From the NCBI GenBank assembly GCA_034422075.1, contig DAOUJX010000058.1, positions 38,189-102,188 on the forward strand: a stretch of DNA of 64,000 bases. The letters run 5' to 3'. Within the stretch, counting starts at the first letter, position 1. Each line of letters starts with the position of its first letter. The notes beneath the pieces are model-generated. The model ran no database searches. It was not told where the DNA came from and was given only the letters and a program-made list of their open reading frames with translations. The position numbers and the translations under genes were made by a program. Below, in pieces: positions 55,543-64,000 of this stretch. This DNA is from S34-282 sp034422075 (GTDB taxonomy: Bacteria > Chloroflexota > Dehalococcoidia > Lucifugimonadales > Australimonadaceae).

Positions 55543-55575
55543 CCGCGCCGCCCCTGAGTCACAGGGGCGGCGCGG
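55543..55575 (+). terminator. Hairpin after the PT-linker lipoprotein gene
   Basis: Perfect 14 bp stem CCGCGCCGCCCCTG with its complement and a 5-base loop, 32 bases after the stop. No clear T-tract follows. The stem is symmetric, so it can also serve the convergent gene at 55608. Confidence 0.65.
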
Positions 55576-55607
55576 TTGCGTTGAGGGCCGGGTCCGGCAG
55601 CTACTCG

Positions 55608-56141
55608 CTACTCGACATACTCGTCCTCTGAGAAGCGTGTCCACGACGTGAACACGGGGAATGGCGAGGGTAGGACGCCATGGGGGTCATTCAGCTTGAA
55701 CGATACCTTGGCGCTGTCGAACACGTCCCTAATGGATATGGAGACGCCCTCGGTCGCTATGCAGTTGTCGCACTGGGTGGGAATCGTCTGTCTTGATACG
55801 GGTTGTTCGAGGTAGAGCGCTATCTCGGAGCTGGTGCGCCGTTCAATGCGGTAGTTATCCGACGATATCTCCCACTCGCTAACGGCATAGCCGCCTTCGG
55901 CGTACTGGGCCCAGATGCCGATCGCTCCGAAGAAGTCGAGGATGACGCCCTTCCGAGGGCTGGCGTCGACAGAGGGCTCGAACTGCCGGAATGAACGACC
56001 ATCCAATTCGGCCCTTATGCGCGCCGCCTCTTCCCCGATAACCGGTTGCGGAGGAGCCGGTGGGCCACAAGACGACACTGCGGTTAGTGCGAGCGCTAGG
56101 GCGAACGGCAACCGCAGTCGAGTCATACACAGACATCTCAT
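55608..56141 (-). CDS. Secreted lipoprotein, unknown function
   Basis: 177 residues. Signal peptide LPFALALALTAVSSC with lipobox. The mature part has a pair of cysteines in TQCDNCIATEG and is beta-rich. Starts at 56141 or 56126 are both possible. Convergent with the PT-linker gene, divergent from the collagen-like gene. No family recognised. Confidence 0.6.
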   Translation of the reverse strand: MRCLCMTRLRLPFALALALTAVSSCGPPAPPQPVIGEEAARIRAELDGRSFRQFEPSVDASPRKGVILDFFGAIGIWAQYAEGGYAVSEWEISSDNYRIERRTSSEIALYLEQPVSRQTIPTQCDNCIATEGVSISIRDVFDSAKVSFKLNDPHGVLPSPFPVFTSWTRFSEDEYVE

Positions 56142-56314
56142 TCCATGGTACCAGCGAGATAGAAGGTTGACGCTCGTGAACAGCCCTCCACTCGCGTTGA
56201 GATCGGCGGGCTAAAAACCCCTCCGTGATAGACTGAACTGTTGGATGGCATGGCATATTGCATCACATAGCAACCTTGCCCATTCCAACGACACAAGCAA
56301 GCGGGTGGAAGGCA

Positions 56315-57376
56315 GTGCGCACACTAACAGCAGCAATCTCGATCATCACCCTCGCTCTACTGGCCGTTGCCTGTGAGGGCGCAGCCGGACCGGCAGGAGA
56401 ACGGGGGCCCTCAGGGCCTCAGGGCGCAGCCGGCGCTACCGGACCGGCGGGAGAACAGGGGCCTCCTGGCCCTGCAGGGCCTACCGGACCCGCGGGGCCT
56501 TCCGGCGCGTCAGGGGACAACGCCATGCTGGATCAGGCCGCCATGGCGGCCCTCATCCTGAGCGTCCTGGGGGAGGCGAGCGGCGCCGACAAGGCGCCGG
56601 CGGCCTCCATTCCTCCCAAGTGGGAGCCCGATAAGTACACCCAGTACTTCGTCAAGGAGGCCATCGGCAGGTATGACGCAGAGGGTCTCGAAGCCACCGT
56701 TGCCTACTACAACACCAACGAGAGCGTGGACGGCCAGTGGTACATGTTCATTCTGGATGAGAATGACATAATGCTGGCTCACGCAGCCGACCCTGCCCTG
56801 GTCGGCCGTCCTGCCTCGGATGCTGATGGACCCAACAGCTATCCCGCGGGAGAGGCGGTGGTCGCGGTTGCCGATGAGGATGGCGAGTGGTTTAGCTACA
56901 GCTTCACGAACCCGGTATCGGGAGCCGCTGAGACCAAGCATTCGTGGATGGTTGCACATGATGGCCTGACCTTCGGTTCAGGGTGGTACGAGCGCGGGCC
57001 GCGGAAGTCGGATGCTCCCGCATACACCCAAGACTTCGTGGGGAGGGCCATCAACTTGTATGACGCCATCGGCCGAGAGGGCACGGTGGAGTACTACAGC
57101 ACGAAGGAGAGTGTCGACGGCCAGTGGTACGTCTTCATCGTCGATGAGGACGGCTACACGATTGCCCACCACAATCCGGCGATTATCGGCCGGGACCCCA
57201 GCCTCCGCTTCGATTCCACCGGCTACTTCTACGGTGATGACTTGCGGGCCGCCACCGAGTCGGGCAGTTGGGTCAGCTACACCTTCGACAACCCTGAGGC
57301 AGGCCAAGAAGGGATAAAGCACACGTGGGCAGTGCTTTATGACGGCCTGATCTTCGCGTCGGGGTGGTACGAATAG
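56315..57376 (+). CDS. Collagen-like lipoprotein with two Cache-type sensor domains
   Basis: 353 residues from the GTG at 56315, behind GGTGGAAGG. The lipobox is LLAVACEG. Residues about 22-66 are Gly-X-Y triplets (GPAGERGPSGPQGAAG), a collagen-like stalk. Two tandem domains follow, each with the block NESVDGQWYMFILDENDIMLAHA or KESVDGQWYVFIVDEDGYTIAHH and a final GLTFGSGWYE/GLIFASGWYE. This is the single-Cache (sCache_2-like) pattern, but without the transmembrane kinase or MCP partner that usually follows. Ligand unknown. Confidence 0.75.
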   Translation: MRTLTAAISIITLALLAVACEGAAGPAGERGPSGPQGAAGATGPAGEQGPPGPAGPTGPAGPSGASGDNAMLDQAAMAALILSVLGEASGADKAPAASIPPKWEPDKYTQYFVKEAIGRYDAEGLEATVAYYNTNESVDGQWYMFILDENDIMLAHAADPALVGRPASDADGPNSYPAGEAVVAVADEDGEWFSYSFTNPVSGAAETKHSWMVAHDGLTFGSGWYERGPRKSDAPAYTQDFVGRAINLYDAIGREGTVEYYSTKESVDGQWYVFIVDEDGYTIAHHNPAIIGRDPSLRFDSTGYFYGDDLRAATESGSWVSYTFDNPEAGQEGIKHTWAVLYDGLIFASGWYE

Positions 57377-57707
57377 CCGCAGGCTGCTCCGCTGACGGAC
57401 ACCCCCTGGGAGGCGTCCGTTATGGATGGGGGGTCAGCGTCCGCCGTGTTCCAGTGCATTCCTGGCACCGAATGGGACGGACGGGCAGGGAATGGCCCCA
57501 GGGCTTGTATGGAACCGATTTCGTCGGAAGTGCCCCTTCACGCCCCGCCCCGCGTGATATGCGTGGCACGTGAATCGTGGGTCCGAGCCGGTTGCGGCCC
57601 TTGTTGGCCGCCGCGCCCAAGTGCTACGCTGCCGCCTGCAAGCTGGAGCGCTGTAAGCGGGCTTTCAGGTAGAGCTGCAGCAATAGAAGTTCATGCAGGA
57701 GGTGCTG
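57377..57707 (+). other. Intergenic region
   Basis: 331 bases between the collagen-like gene and the membrane-protein gene. It contains a weak ACGGAC/GTCCGT hairpin at 57395-57420, possibly a terminator. I see no protein gene with a ribosome site; an open frame through it lacks family features. Confidence 0.45.
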
Positions 57708-58433
57708 ATGGCTACCAGGCACGCAGGTCTCGCATTGATGGTCGGCATTGTTATGGCCCTGGTGGTCCCTCTGTTTTTCCCGGGATACACCCTCGTAAAT
57801 CCGGTGGATCAGACCGACTTTCCCGCAGCCGTGGACGCCCTGGGCGACTCGCCAATCTTGGCGCAATGGGTGACCTTCCTTACGCTCATTTCGCTGCTGC
57901 TTATGTCCTTCGGTTTCGTGGGTCTCTACCCCCTAGGTAACCGACAAGCTGGGCTGGGTGGCAGGCTTCTTCAGTTCGGCATTATTGCCACCCTGATCGA
58001 ATGGACCATTCTCATCATCACCACGGGGATGCGGCACTTCGTCATCCACCTGATGCAGCGAAGCAATGATGGTGGCGACGCTGCTCTGACAGCGGCAGAC
58101 TTCGAGGCAGCAGCCCTGGCGGTGCACATCGACATGATGGCGATCACCTTGGCGTTCTTGGCGCTGGTCCCGCTGGCGACCATGATGGTCGGCATTGGAC
58201 TATCCAGACGGTTTGCCTCGATGGGGGTCTTCAAGGTTGCGAGCTACGTCTTGGTGGCTGGCGGATTGGTGGCGCTGGTCAACTTCCTGTTCGCAATGAA
58301 CGCCCCCGATGTGGGCCTCGAGTCGCTGCTGCTGGTTAACACCGTTACCCTCTACATTGAGGGGGTCTGCCTGTTCATTATTGGATACGGCATGTACAAG
58401 GGGCGGTCCGAGCTGGCCGCCGAGGAAGCGTAA
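57708..58433 (+). CDS. Multi-pass membrane protein, unknown
   Basis: 241 residues from the ATG at 57708, with AGGAGG five bases upstream. About six membrane helices, starting ATRHAGLALMVGIVMALVVPL. A His/Met-rich stretch (TTGMRHFVIHLMQRS and HIDMMAI) lies between. No family identified. Its neighbour on the plus strand is a pseudogene region, so it is probably monocistronic. Confidence 0.65.
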   Translation: MATRHAGLALMVGIVMALVVPLFFPGYTLVNPVDQTDFPAAVDALGDSPILAQWVTFLTLISLLLMSFGFVGLYPLGNRQAGLGGRLLQFGIIATLIEWTILIITTGMRHFVIHLMQRSNDGGDAALTAADFEAAALAVHIDMMAITLAFLALVPLATMMVGIGLSRRFASMGVFKVASYVLVAGGLVALVNFLFAMNAPDVGLESLLLVNTVTLYIEGVCLFIIGYGMYKGRSELAAEEA

Positions 58434-58520
58434 GGCTCGTCTGGGCAGTGAGGGTGGCTGCGAACTGCCCAGCAAACGGGTAAACCGACGAGGTGCGCAG
58501 GCCACGGCAGCCTGCGCACC

Positions 58521-59230
58521 TCTATGTCAGTGGCTTGGCTGCGTTCCGCCTCGTGGCGGTGCGGCATTCCCGAAATGGATTCAGATTGATGCCGCGCAAT
58601 TCGGGCTGGCCTAGCGGCGATACCCGGAATCCTTCTATGTGAGGCTGCACCAGCACGTAGTCGCGCCCATGGAAGAGAGGGATGACGCCTCTTCGTCTAC
58701 CAGTTGCTGTTCCGCTTGTCAGCAGAGGGCGTGCCGATCTTCGGTGCGCTGCTCCAGGCGAGCCTGTTCCACTATGCGGTCGAACGCTTGGCTAATGTAC
58801 CGGGCATCGCGAGCCTCGGAGTGGAACAACAGGTCCAGGAGGTTCTTCGGGTCGGGGTAGTTGGCCACCCACCCGGCCCCGTACAGGTCCGGGGCTCCCT
58901 CTCCTATCTGGCAAAAGTCTCCCGCCACCAACGCTAGTTCCACATCCGCCCCTGGGTCCTTCTCCAAGAGCCCTGCATGAATTGTACCGTGAGAGACCGT
59001 TCGCCGCCTTGGTCTGAGGCTGTGACGATGCTCTTTGGGAGGTTCCCCCGGCGTAACGGGGGTTAGACAAGGCTTCGCAGGCCCTCTCCGGGTCGCAGGG
59101 TATGCCCTTCAGGGCCTCGATGTAGCGCGGCATGCCGGGAGGCGGAAACTCCTTGGCGAGCGTTGCGTTCCCTCCCAGCACTTCCTCGATTAGCCCTTCG
59201 CGGTCCGGGGCCATGGCCCCTTGGACGCAG
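58521..59230 (-). pseudogene. Decayed family 5 (peptide/nickel-type) ABC binding protein
   Basis: Several reading frames of the minus strand carry parts of the C-terminal half of an SBP_bac_5 protein. They include REGLIEEVLGGNA and GIPCDPERACEAL, then in another frame GAGWVANYPDPKNLLDLLFH and, after a stop, QAEQQLVDEEAS. After a further one-base shift comes LFHGRDYVLVQPHIEGFRVS, ending at a TAG (58521-58523). At least two frame changes and one in-frame TGA break it and the N-terminal half is absent. No functional product is expected. Confidence 0.8.
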
Positions 59231-59263
59231 CCCATGTTTGGGTTAAGGGGTGCTGTCAGTGCG

Positions 59264-59269
59264 TATACT
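59264..59269 (+). promoter_or_regulatory. TATACT -10 box of the SulP gene
   Basis: TATACT lies nine bases before the ATG at 59279, the same spacing as at 6814-6829. A leaderless transcript is possible. A second ATG at 59297 has a weak GGGGAAAG site and is an alternative start. Confidence 0.4.
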
Positions 59270-59278
59270 CTGTGAGCG

Positions 59279-60973
59279 ATGTTGGGGAAAGCACGCATGA
59301 CCTACGACCTCCGTACGCTTCGTGGGGACGTTTTTGGTGGCATCACGGCGGCGGTAGTGGGCTTGCCGGTGTCGCTAGCGTTTGGCGTGGCGTCGGGGCT
59401 CGGAGCGATCGCGGGGATGTATGGCGCGGTCGCGGTCGGCTTCTTCGCGGCGGTATTCGGCGGCACGAAGTCCCAAATATCGGGCCCAACCGGCCCGATG
59501 GCCGTCGCGATGGCGGTCATCGTGACCACCCATGCGGACACCCTTGCCGAGGCGTTCACTATCGTCATCATGGCGGGTCTGATTCAGATCCTGCTTGGCG
59601 TGCTGCGGATCGGGAGGTTCGTCGCGTATACGCCGTACTCGGTGATATCCGGGTTCATGTCCGGGATCGGCGTCATCATCATCCTCATCCAAACGCTGCC
59701 CTTCTTGGGGGCGGCCTCTGCGACGGGCGGGCCGTTGGGAGCGATCCGGGCGTGGCCGGATGCGCTGAGCGATTTGAACCTGAGCGCGGTTGCCATCGCC
59801 GCGACGACGCTCGTGGTCGGGGTAGCCTGGCCGGCCCGGTTCCGAAGGTACCTGCCCCCTACGCTGGCTGCGTTGATCGCCGGGTCGTTGCTGGGGATTC
59901 TCTGGCTGAGCAATACGCCGGTCATTGGCGAGGTGCCGAGCGGCCTTCCGGAGCTGCAGCGCCTCGACCTATCCCCCGGCTTCCTGGTGGGCGCGGTACA
60001 ACCCGCTCTTATTCTGGCCCTATTGGGCTCCATAGACAGCCTGTTGACGTCGCTCGTGGCCGATTCGATGACGCGTACGCGCCACAATCCCAACCGGGAG
60101 CTGGTGGGGCAGGGCCTTGGCAACACCGTCGCCGGACTCATCGGCGGCCTGCCCGGCGCCGGTGCCACGATGGGCACGGTCGTGAACTTGCGCGCAGGTG
60201 GACGAACGCAGCTATCCGGCGTGCTGCGCGCTGCGATCCTGCTGGCGCTGGTGCTGGGGCTTGGCCGGTTCGTGGAGGAGATCTCCCACGCGGTGCTTGC
60301 AGGCATCCTGATGAAAGTGGGCTGGGACATCATCGATTGGCGTTTCATCACCCGCATCCATCGCGTCCAACGGGAACACCTGATGGTAATGGTGATTACG
60401 ATGGGGCTGACGGTGTTCCTCGATCTGGTAACTGCGGTGGCGATAGGGCTGATCGCGGCGGGAATGGCCAGCGCGCGCCAGTGGGAGCGCCTTGAGCTGG
60501 ACAGCGTGGTCTCCGTCCCGCTGCTGGACAAGGCGTTCCTCTACGGGGGTAATGCACCTGCGGGCGTGGACGACTACTCTGCGCGCGTGGGGCTGGTGTC
60601 GATGCGCGGGAGCTTCTCGGTTGCATCGTCCGGCAAGATTATCGGCGCGATAGGCGCCGATATCCGCGATCACGAGGTGGTGATCATGGACTTCTCGGAC
60701 ACGGTGCACATCGATGACAGCGCGGCACTCGTCATTGAGCAGCTGATAGACACGGCGTACGACCAGGACACCCAGTGCATCGTTATGGGGCTTGACGGTA
60801 GGCCGGCTGTAACGATGCGGGCGCTCAACGTGCTGCGCCGCGTTCCGGCAGGTCGATTCGTCAGTACGATCGAAGAGGCGCAAGAGGTCTCGATACGCTT
60901 GCTCGGAGAGCGGGACGAGAAGAGCGGTATTTCCTCCGCATCCGATGATGAGACGCAGCGGGACAATGGCTGA
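59279..60973 (+). CDS. SulP-family anion transporter with STAS domain
   Basis: 564 residues. The core has about 10-12 helices with SGPTGPMAVAMAVIV, SGFMSGIGVIIIL and GLGNTVAGLIGGLPGAGATMG. A C-terminal STAS domain follows (DFSDTVHIDDSAALVIEQL). SulP proteins move sulfate, bicarbonate or other anions, often with Na+ or H+. The substrate cannot be assigned. It stands alone, between the pseudogene and katG. Confidence 0.92.
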   Translation: MLGKARMTYDLRTLRGDVFGGITAAVVGLPVSLAFGVASGLGAIAGMYGAVAVGFFAAVFGGTKSQISGPTGPMAVAMAVIVTTHADTLAEAFTIVIMAGLIQILLGVLRIGRFVAYTPYSVISGFMSGIGVIIILIQTLPFLGAASATGGPLGAIRAWPDALSDLNLSAVAIAATTLVVGVAWPARFRRYLPPTLAALIAGSLLGILWLSNTPVIGEVPSGLPELQRLDLSPGFLVGAVQPALILALLGSIDSLLTSLVADSMTRTRHNPNRELVGQGLGNTVAGLIGGLPGAGATMGTVVNLRAGGRTQLSGVLRAAILLALVLGLGRFVEEISHAVLAGILMKVGWDIIDWRFITRIHRVQREHLMVMVITMGLTVFLDLVTAVAIGLIAAGMASARQWERLELDSVVSVPLLDKAFLYGGNAPAGVDDYSARVGLVSMRGSFSVASSGKIIGAIGADIRDHEVVIMDFSDTVHIDDSAALVIEQLIDTAYDQDTQCIVMGLDGRPAVTMRALNVLRRVPAGRFVSTIEEAQEVSIRLLGERDEKSGISSASDDETQRDNG

Positions 60974-61289
60974 TCGGGAGTAGCGCCCACAGGAGCGCAC
61001 CGATGTGGACGGGGCTGCCCAGTGGCCGGGGACGATGGGGTTGCGTGGCGGGAAGGCAGCAGTGCCCGAAACAGACATCTCCGAGCTAGGGTGCTACATA
61101 GCTAAGCTATCCACGGAGTAGCCGGCAATTCGCAACGGTGAGTTCTCAATGCTCGGGGACGGTGGCCTGCTGCCTGACCGCCAAGGCTCTCCTCATGGGC
61201 AAACGAAAGGAGGCACTCGTCATGCAGTGCCTCCTTCCATTGCCGTAGCAGTGCCAGTGCTCGGAGCAATCCGAGCACCACTTCTGGGG
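60974..61289. other. Intergenic region between convergent sulP and katG
   Basis: 316 bases. Besides the katG terminator at 61207-61236 I see no coding or RNA signal. Confidence 0.5.
61207..61236 (-). terminator. Terminator after katG
   Basis: Perfect 11 bp stem AAGGAGGCACT with its complement and an 8-base loop; on the minus strand TTTCGTTTG follows. It lies 54 bases after the katG stop. Confidence 0.75.
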
Positions 61290-63422
61290 CTATGCTAGGT
61301 CGAAGCGGTCCAGATTCATCACCTTGTTCCACGCGGCCACGAAGTCCCCGACGAACTGCTCCTGACCGTCGTCACACCCGTAGAGTTCTGCGAGCGCCCG
61401 CAGTTCGGAGTTGGACCCGAATACCAGGTCGGCCCTGGTGCCGGTCCACTTGACCTCGCCACTCTGACGGTCTCTCCCCTCGAACTCGTCCTGAGACGAA
61501 GAGGTGGCGCCCCACTCGGTGTTCATGTCGAGCAGGTTGACGAAGAAGTCATTCGTCAGCGCCCCAGGCCGGTCGGTGAGGACTCCGTGCGCGGACTGTC
61601 CTGTGTTCGCACCCAGGACGCGCAGGCCGCCGACCAGCGCCGTCATCTCCGGGGCGGTGAGCGTCAGCATGGAGGCCCGCTCGACCAGTAGCTCTTCCGG
61701 CTTCCCTTCCTGCCCTGCCTGAACGTAGTTGCGGAACCCGTCTGCCTTGGGCTCCAGCACTTCAAATGACTCCGCGTCGGTCCACTCCTGTGTCGCGTCC
61801 GTGCGGCCAGGCGCAAAGGGAACCTGCACCTCGTGACCGGCGTTCCGCGCAGCCTGTTCAACGCCTGCGCAGCCGGCCAGCACGATCAGGTCAGCAAGAG
61901 AGACGCTCTTTCCGCCACTCTGCGAACCGTTGAACTCCGACTGTATGCCTTCCAGCGTCTGTAGCACGCCACTCAGCGCCGCCGGGTCGTTCACCTCCCA
62001 GTCCTTCTGTGGCGCGAGGCGGATGCGCGCCCCGTTCGCTCCGCCGCGCTTGTCGGTGCCGCGGAACGATGCGGCCGATGCCCAGGCAGTCGAGACTAGC
62101 TGAGAAACGGACAGCCCTGAGGCGAGGACCTTCGCCTTGAGGTCGGCAACGTCTTGCTCTCCGACCAACTCGTGGTCGACGGCGGGAACGGGGTCCTGCC
62201 ACAACAGCGCCTCTTCCGGGACGAGCGGCCCGACGTAGCGGCTGCGAGGCCCCATGTCGCGATGGATCAGCTTGAACCACGCCCTCGCGAACGCGTCTTC
62301 GAACGCCGCGGGGTTCTCGAGGAAGCGCTTCGAAATCTCCGTGTAAGCCGCATCCGTCCGCAGGGAGAGGTCCGTCGTGAGCATCATGGGAGCGTGCTTC
62401 TTCGAGGGGTCGTGCGCATCCGGCACGGTGGCCACAGAACCTGCATTGGTGGGGGTGTACTGCGATTTCCCGGCGGGGCTCTTCGTCAGCTCCCATTCGA
62501 GGCCGTGGAGGTTCTCGAAGAAGTTGTTGTCCCACTTCACGGGGTCGGTGGTCCAGGCGCCTTCCAAGCCACTGGTGATGGTGTCGCCGGCCTTGCCGCT
62601 GCCGTGGCTGTTCCTCCAGCCGAGCCCCTGATCGCTTATGCCGGCTCCCTCAGGCTCGGGCCCGACGTTGCTCTCGGGGGCAGCGCCATGCGCCTTGCCG
62701 AAGGTGTGCCCGCCCGCGATGAGCGCAACCGTCTCCTCGTCATTCATGGCCATACGCTTGAACGTCTGGCGGATGAAGTGCGACGCAGCGAGCGGGTCGG
62801 GGTTGCCGCCCGGCCCCTCCGGGTTCACGTAGATGAGGCCCATGTGGTCGGCCCCAAGGGGTCCCTGGAGGTCGCCATCGTCGTTGTGGCGCTCGTCACC
62901 GAGCCACGTCTCTTCGGAGCCCCAGTCCGTCTCGTCTGCCTCCCAGACATCCGGGCGCCCGAAGGCGAAGCCGAAGGTCTTGAAGCCCATCGACTCCAGA
63001 GCGCAGTTGCCGGCGAAAATGATCAGGTCGGCCCAGGAGAGGTTCCGGCCGTACTTCTGCTTGACCGGCCAGAGCAGGCGTCGCGCCTTGTCCAGGTTCC
63101 CGTTGTCGGGCCAACTGTTGAGGGGCGCAAAGCGCTGGTGGCCCGAGCCGCCACCGCCCCGGCCGTCGCTGATGCGGTAGGTGCCTGCGGCGTGCCAAGT
63201 CATGCGGATGAAGAGTGGCCCGTAGTGGCCGTAGTCGGCAGGCCACCATTCCTGTGAGGTCGTCATCACCTCCTCGATGTCCCTCTTGAGGGCATCGACG
63301 TCGATGGTCTTGACCGCCTCCGCGTAGTCGAAATCCTTGTCCATCGGATCAGACAGGGGAGAATTCTGGCGGAGAGCCGTAAGACTCAGCTGACCTGGCC
63401 ACCAGTACTGGTTGGAAGTCAT
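61290..63422 (-). CDS. katG: Catalase-peroxidase
   Basis: 710 residues, usual family length. Distal heme pocket RMTWHAAGTYRISDGRGG, the crosslinked Tyr region GLIYVNPEGPGG, and the proximal His in ALIAGGHTFGKAHGA are all present. The C-terminal duplicated domain is intact (DLIVLAGCAGVEQAA, NDFFVNLLDMNTEW). It breaks down peroxide with catalase and peroxidase activities. AAAGGAGA precedes the ATG. An upstream TTGACG box and palindrome may control it. Confidence 0.97.
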   Translation of the reverse strand: MTSNQYWWPGQLSLTALRQNSPLSDPMDKDFDYAEAVKTIDVDALKRDIEEVMTTSQEWWPADYGHYGPLFIRMTWHAAGTYRISDGRGGGGSGHQRFAPLNSWPDNGNLDKARRLLWPVKQKYGRNLSWADLIIFAGNCALESMGFKTFGFAFGRPDVWEADETDWGSEETWLGDERHNDDGDLQGPLGADHMGLIYVNPEGPGGNPDPLAASHFIRQTFKRMAMNDEETVALIAGGHTFGKAHGAAPESNVGPEPEGAGISDQGLGWRNSHGSGKAGDTITSGLEGAWTTDPVKWDNNFFENLHGLEWELTKSPAGKSQYTPTNAGSVATVPDAHDPSKKHAPMMLTTDLSLRTDAAYTEISKRFLENPAAFEDAFARAWFKLIHRDMGPRSRYVGPLVPEEALLWQDPVPAVDHELVGEQDVADLKAKVLASGLSVSQLVSTAWASAASFRGTDKRGGANGARIRLAPQKDWEVNDPAALSGVLQTLEGIQSEFNGSQSGGKSVSLADLIVLAGCAGVEQAARNAGHEVQVPFAPGRTDATQEWTDAESFEVLEPKADGFRNYVQAGQEGKPEELLVERASMLTLTAPEMTALVGGLRVLGANTGQSAHGVLTDRPGALTNDFFVNLLDMNTEWGATSSSQDEFEGRDRQSGEVKWTGTRADLVFGSNSELRALAELYGCDDGQEQFVGDFVAAWNKVMNLDRFDLA

Positions 63423-63850
63423 TTCTTCTCTCCTTTTGCCAATGCGTTGTGTATCGCGTGAGCCTTCTGGGACGGTGGCACACCTACCATACGGTAGTCC
63501 CTATCGTCAACCATCGAGGGCTTTCCCAAGCTAGGTCTGCCTCCGCAGCCGCCCGCCGGTGCACTCAACTCCAGGCCCCCTGTGCGGCTGGCTGCAAATG
63601 CTAGCAGGTTGGCGAGGTCTGGACAATCTAAACGAGCAGGGTAGGGGCGTTTGCAAACCGTAGCTGTCCACAACGACTGGCCGCGTCGTGAATTACGGTT
63701 GGCGAGCCTTTAAGGCGATAGACAGAGCCGTTTTCGAGATTTGGCTTCGGAGCCTGTAAGGGTCCGTGTTGCACGGTGGGCAACGCAAGGCCTGAGCCTC
63801 GCGTGCCGCCTTCACCGCCTCTATCCGCCCAGAGCGTTGAACAGCTTTCC
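63423..63850. other. Intergenic region upstream of katG
   Basis: 428 bases. On the minus strand a TTGACG box and a CTACC-N4-GGTAG palindrome (63484-63497) lie 60-90 bases before katG. A 31-codon frame (63514 to 63419) overlaps the katG start as ATGA, but its ATG is inside the promoter, so I do not call it. No RNA gene seen in the rest. Confidence 0.4.
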
Positions 63851-64000
63851 CTATTCGAACGTCGACCCGTCCTCTCCCACCCACTTGAGGATGAGAGCAT
63901 TGAGGGCGCCATCAGCCTTCATGGACGCCAGGGCCTCGTCGAGCTTGCCCTTCAGGCTGCTGCCCTTGCGGACACCAATGCCCAATCCCCGGTCCAGCGC
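63851..64000 (-). CDS. C-terminal end of a family 3 amino-acid ABC binding protein (partial)
   Basis: Only 49 residues and the TAG stop are inside the window; the rest lies beyond the right edge. The sequence LGIGVRKGSSLKGKLDEALA, then SMKADGALNALILKWVG, is the typical closing block of polar amino-acid binding proteins, and the gene reads towards katG. Ligand unknown. Confidence 0.75.
   Translation of the reverse strand, partial: ALDRGLGIGVRKGSSLKGKLDEALASMKADGALNALILKWVGEDGSTFE

Noticed and set aside
57422..57940. 172-codon plus-strand frame before the membrane-protein gene
   Set aside because: Overlaps the membrane-protein gene in another frame, lacks a ribosome site and has no recognisable domain.
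63419..63514. 31-codon frame overlapping the katG start
   Set aside because: Its ATG is inside the presumed -35 region and it lacks its own ribosome site; better explained as leader or promoter DNA.
63628..63850. Possible small RNA or tRNA between katG and the binding-protein gene
   Set aside because: No cloverleaf, no CCA-like end or conserved T-loop sequence was found on either strand.

Overview
The window is GC-rich, gene-dense bacterial chromosome with short intergenic gaps and many 1-4 base start/stop overlaps. The combination of a SufBCDSU operon, a hopanoid pathway, several single-component Rieske oxygenases and collagen-like or PT-linker lipoproteins fits a Chloroflexota (Dehalococcoidia/SAR202-like) genome. 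That assignment is inference; there is no rRNA or other taxonomic marker here. I found no tRNA, rRNA, CRISPR array, transposase or phage gene.

Left part (1-9.7 kb): a truncated AI-2E-family transporter; a cysteine desulfurase followed by a YyaL-type thioredoxin-fold gene broken by an in-frame TAG; a DUF2269 membrane protein coupled to a small c-type cytochrome lipoprotein; the polyamine genes speD-speB; cinA; and a Rieske oxygenase overlapping a small membrane protein.

9.9-20.6 kb is one long minus-strand transcription unit: sufB-sufC-sufD-sufS-sufU, then coaE, a MoxR/CbbQ-like AAA+ ATPase, a NUDIX (CoA pyrophosphatase-like) hydrolase and a 1063-residue VWA protein of the NorD/CbbO type. A consensus -35 box and a 9+9 bp palindrome precede sufB. 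Pairing an AAA+/VWA metal-insertion-type chaperone with Fe-S assembly is the least conventional arrangement in the window.

20.6-38.8 kb: an SDR epimerase and a divergent alpha/beta hydrolase, then a co-directional minus-strand array. Reading in the direction of transcription it holds an M20 peptidase, a polyprenyl synthase, hpnH, an unknown small gene, hpnG, hpnA, shc, yjbQ, hpnC, hpnD, hpnE, a 2-hydroxyacid dehydrogenase homologue lacking the catalytic Arg, an FGGY kinase, an MDR oxidoreductase, a class II aldolase and an unknown protein. This is a nearly complete route from prenyl diphosphate to hopene and bacteriohopane side-chain intermediates. shc is bracketed by identical 23 bp direct repeats.

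39-50.9 kb: a zinc-type CDF exporter with a His-rich satellite protein, then a catabolic/uptake block. It has a type I extradiol dioxygenase, three tandem phthalate-dioxygenase-like Rieske oxygenases sharing a converted Rieske segment, an iron/sulfonate-type ABC importer (binding protein, ATPase, fused permease) and a convergent 2-keto-4-pentenoate hydratase.

50.9-64 kb: tandemly duplicated EamA/DMT transporters, an orphan Leu/Ile/Val-type binding protein, a run of secreted lipoproteins (one with a collagen-like stalk and two Cache domains), a membrane protein, a decayed family 5 peptide-binding-protein pseudogene, a SulP transporter, katG and the 3' end of an amino-acid binding protein.
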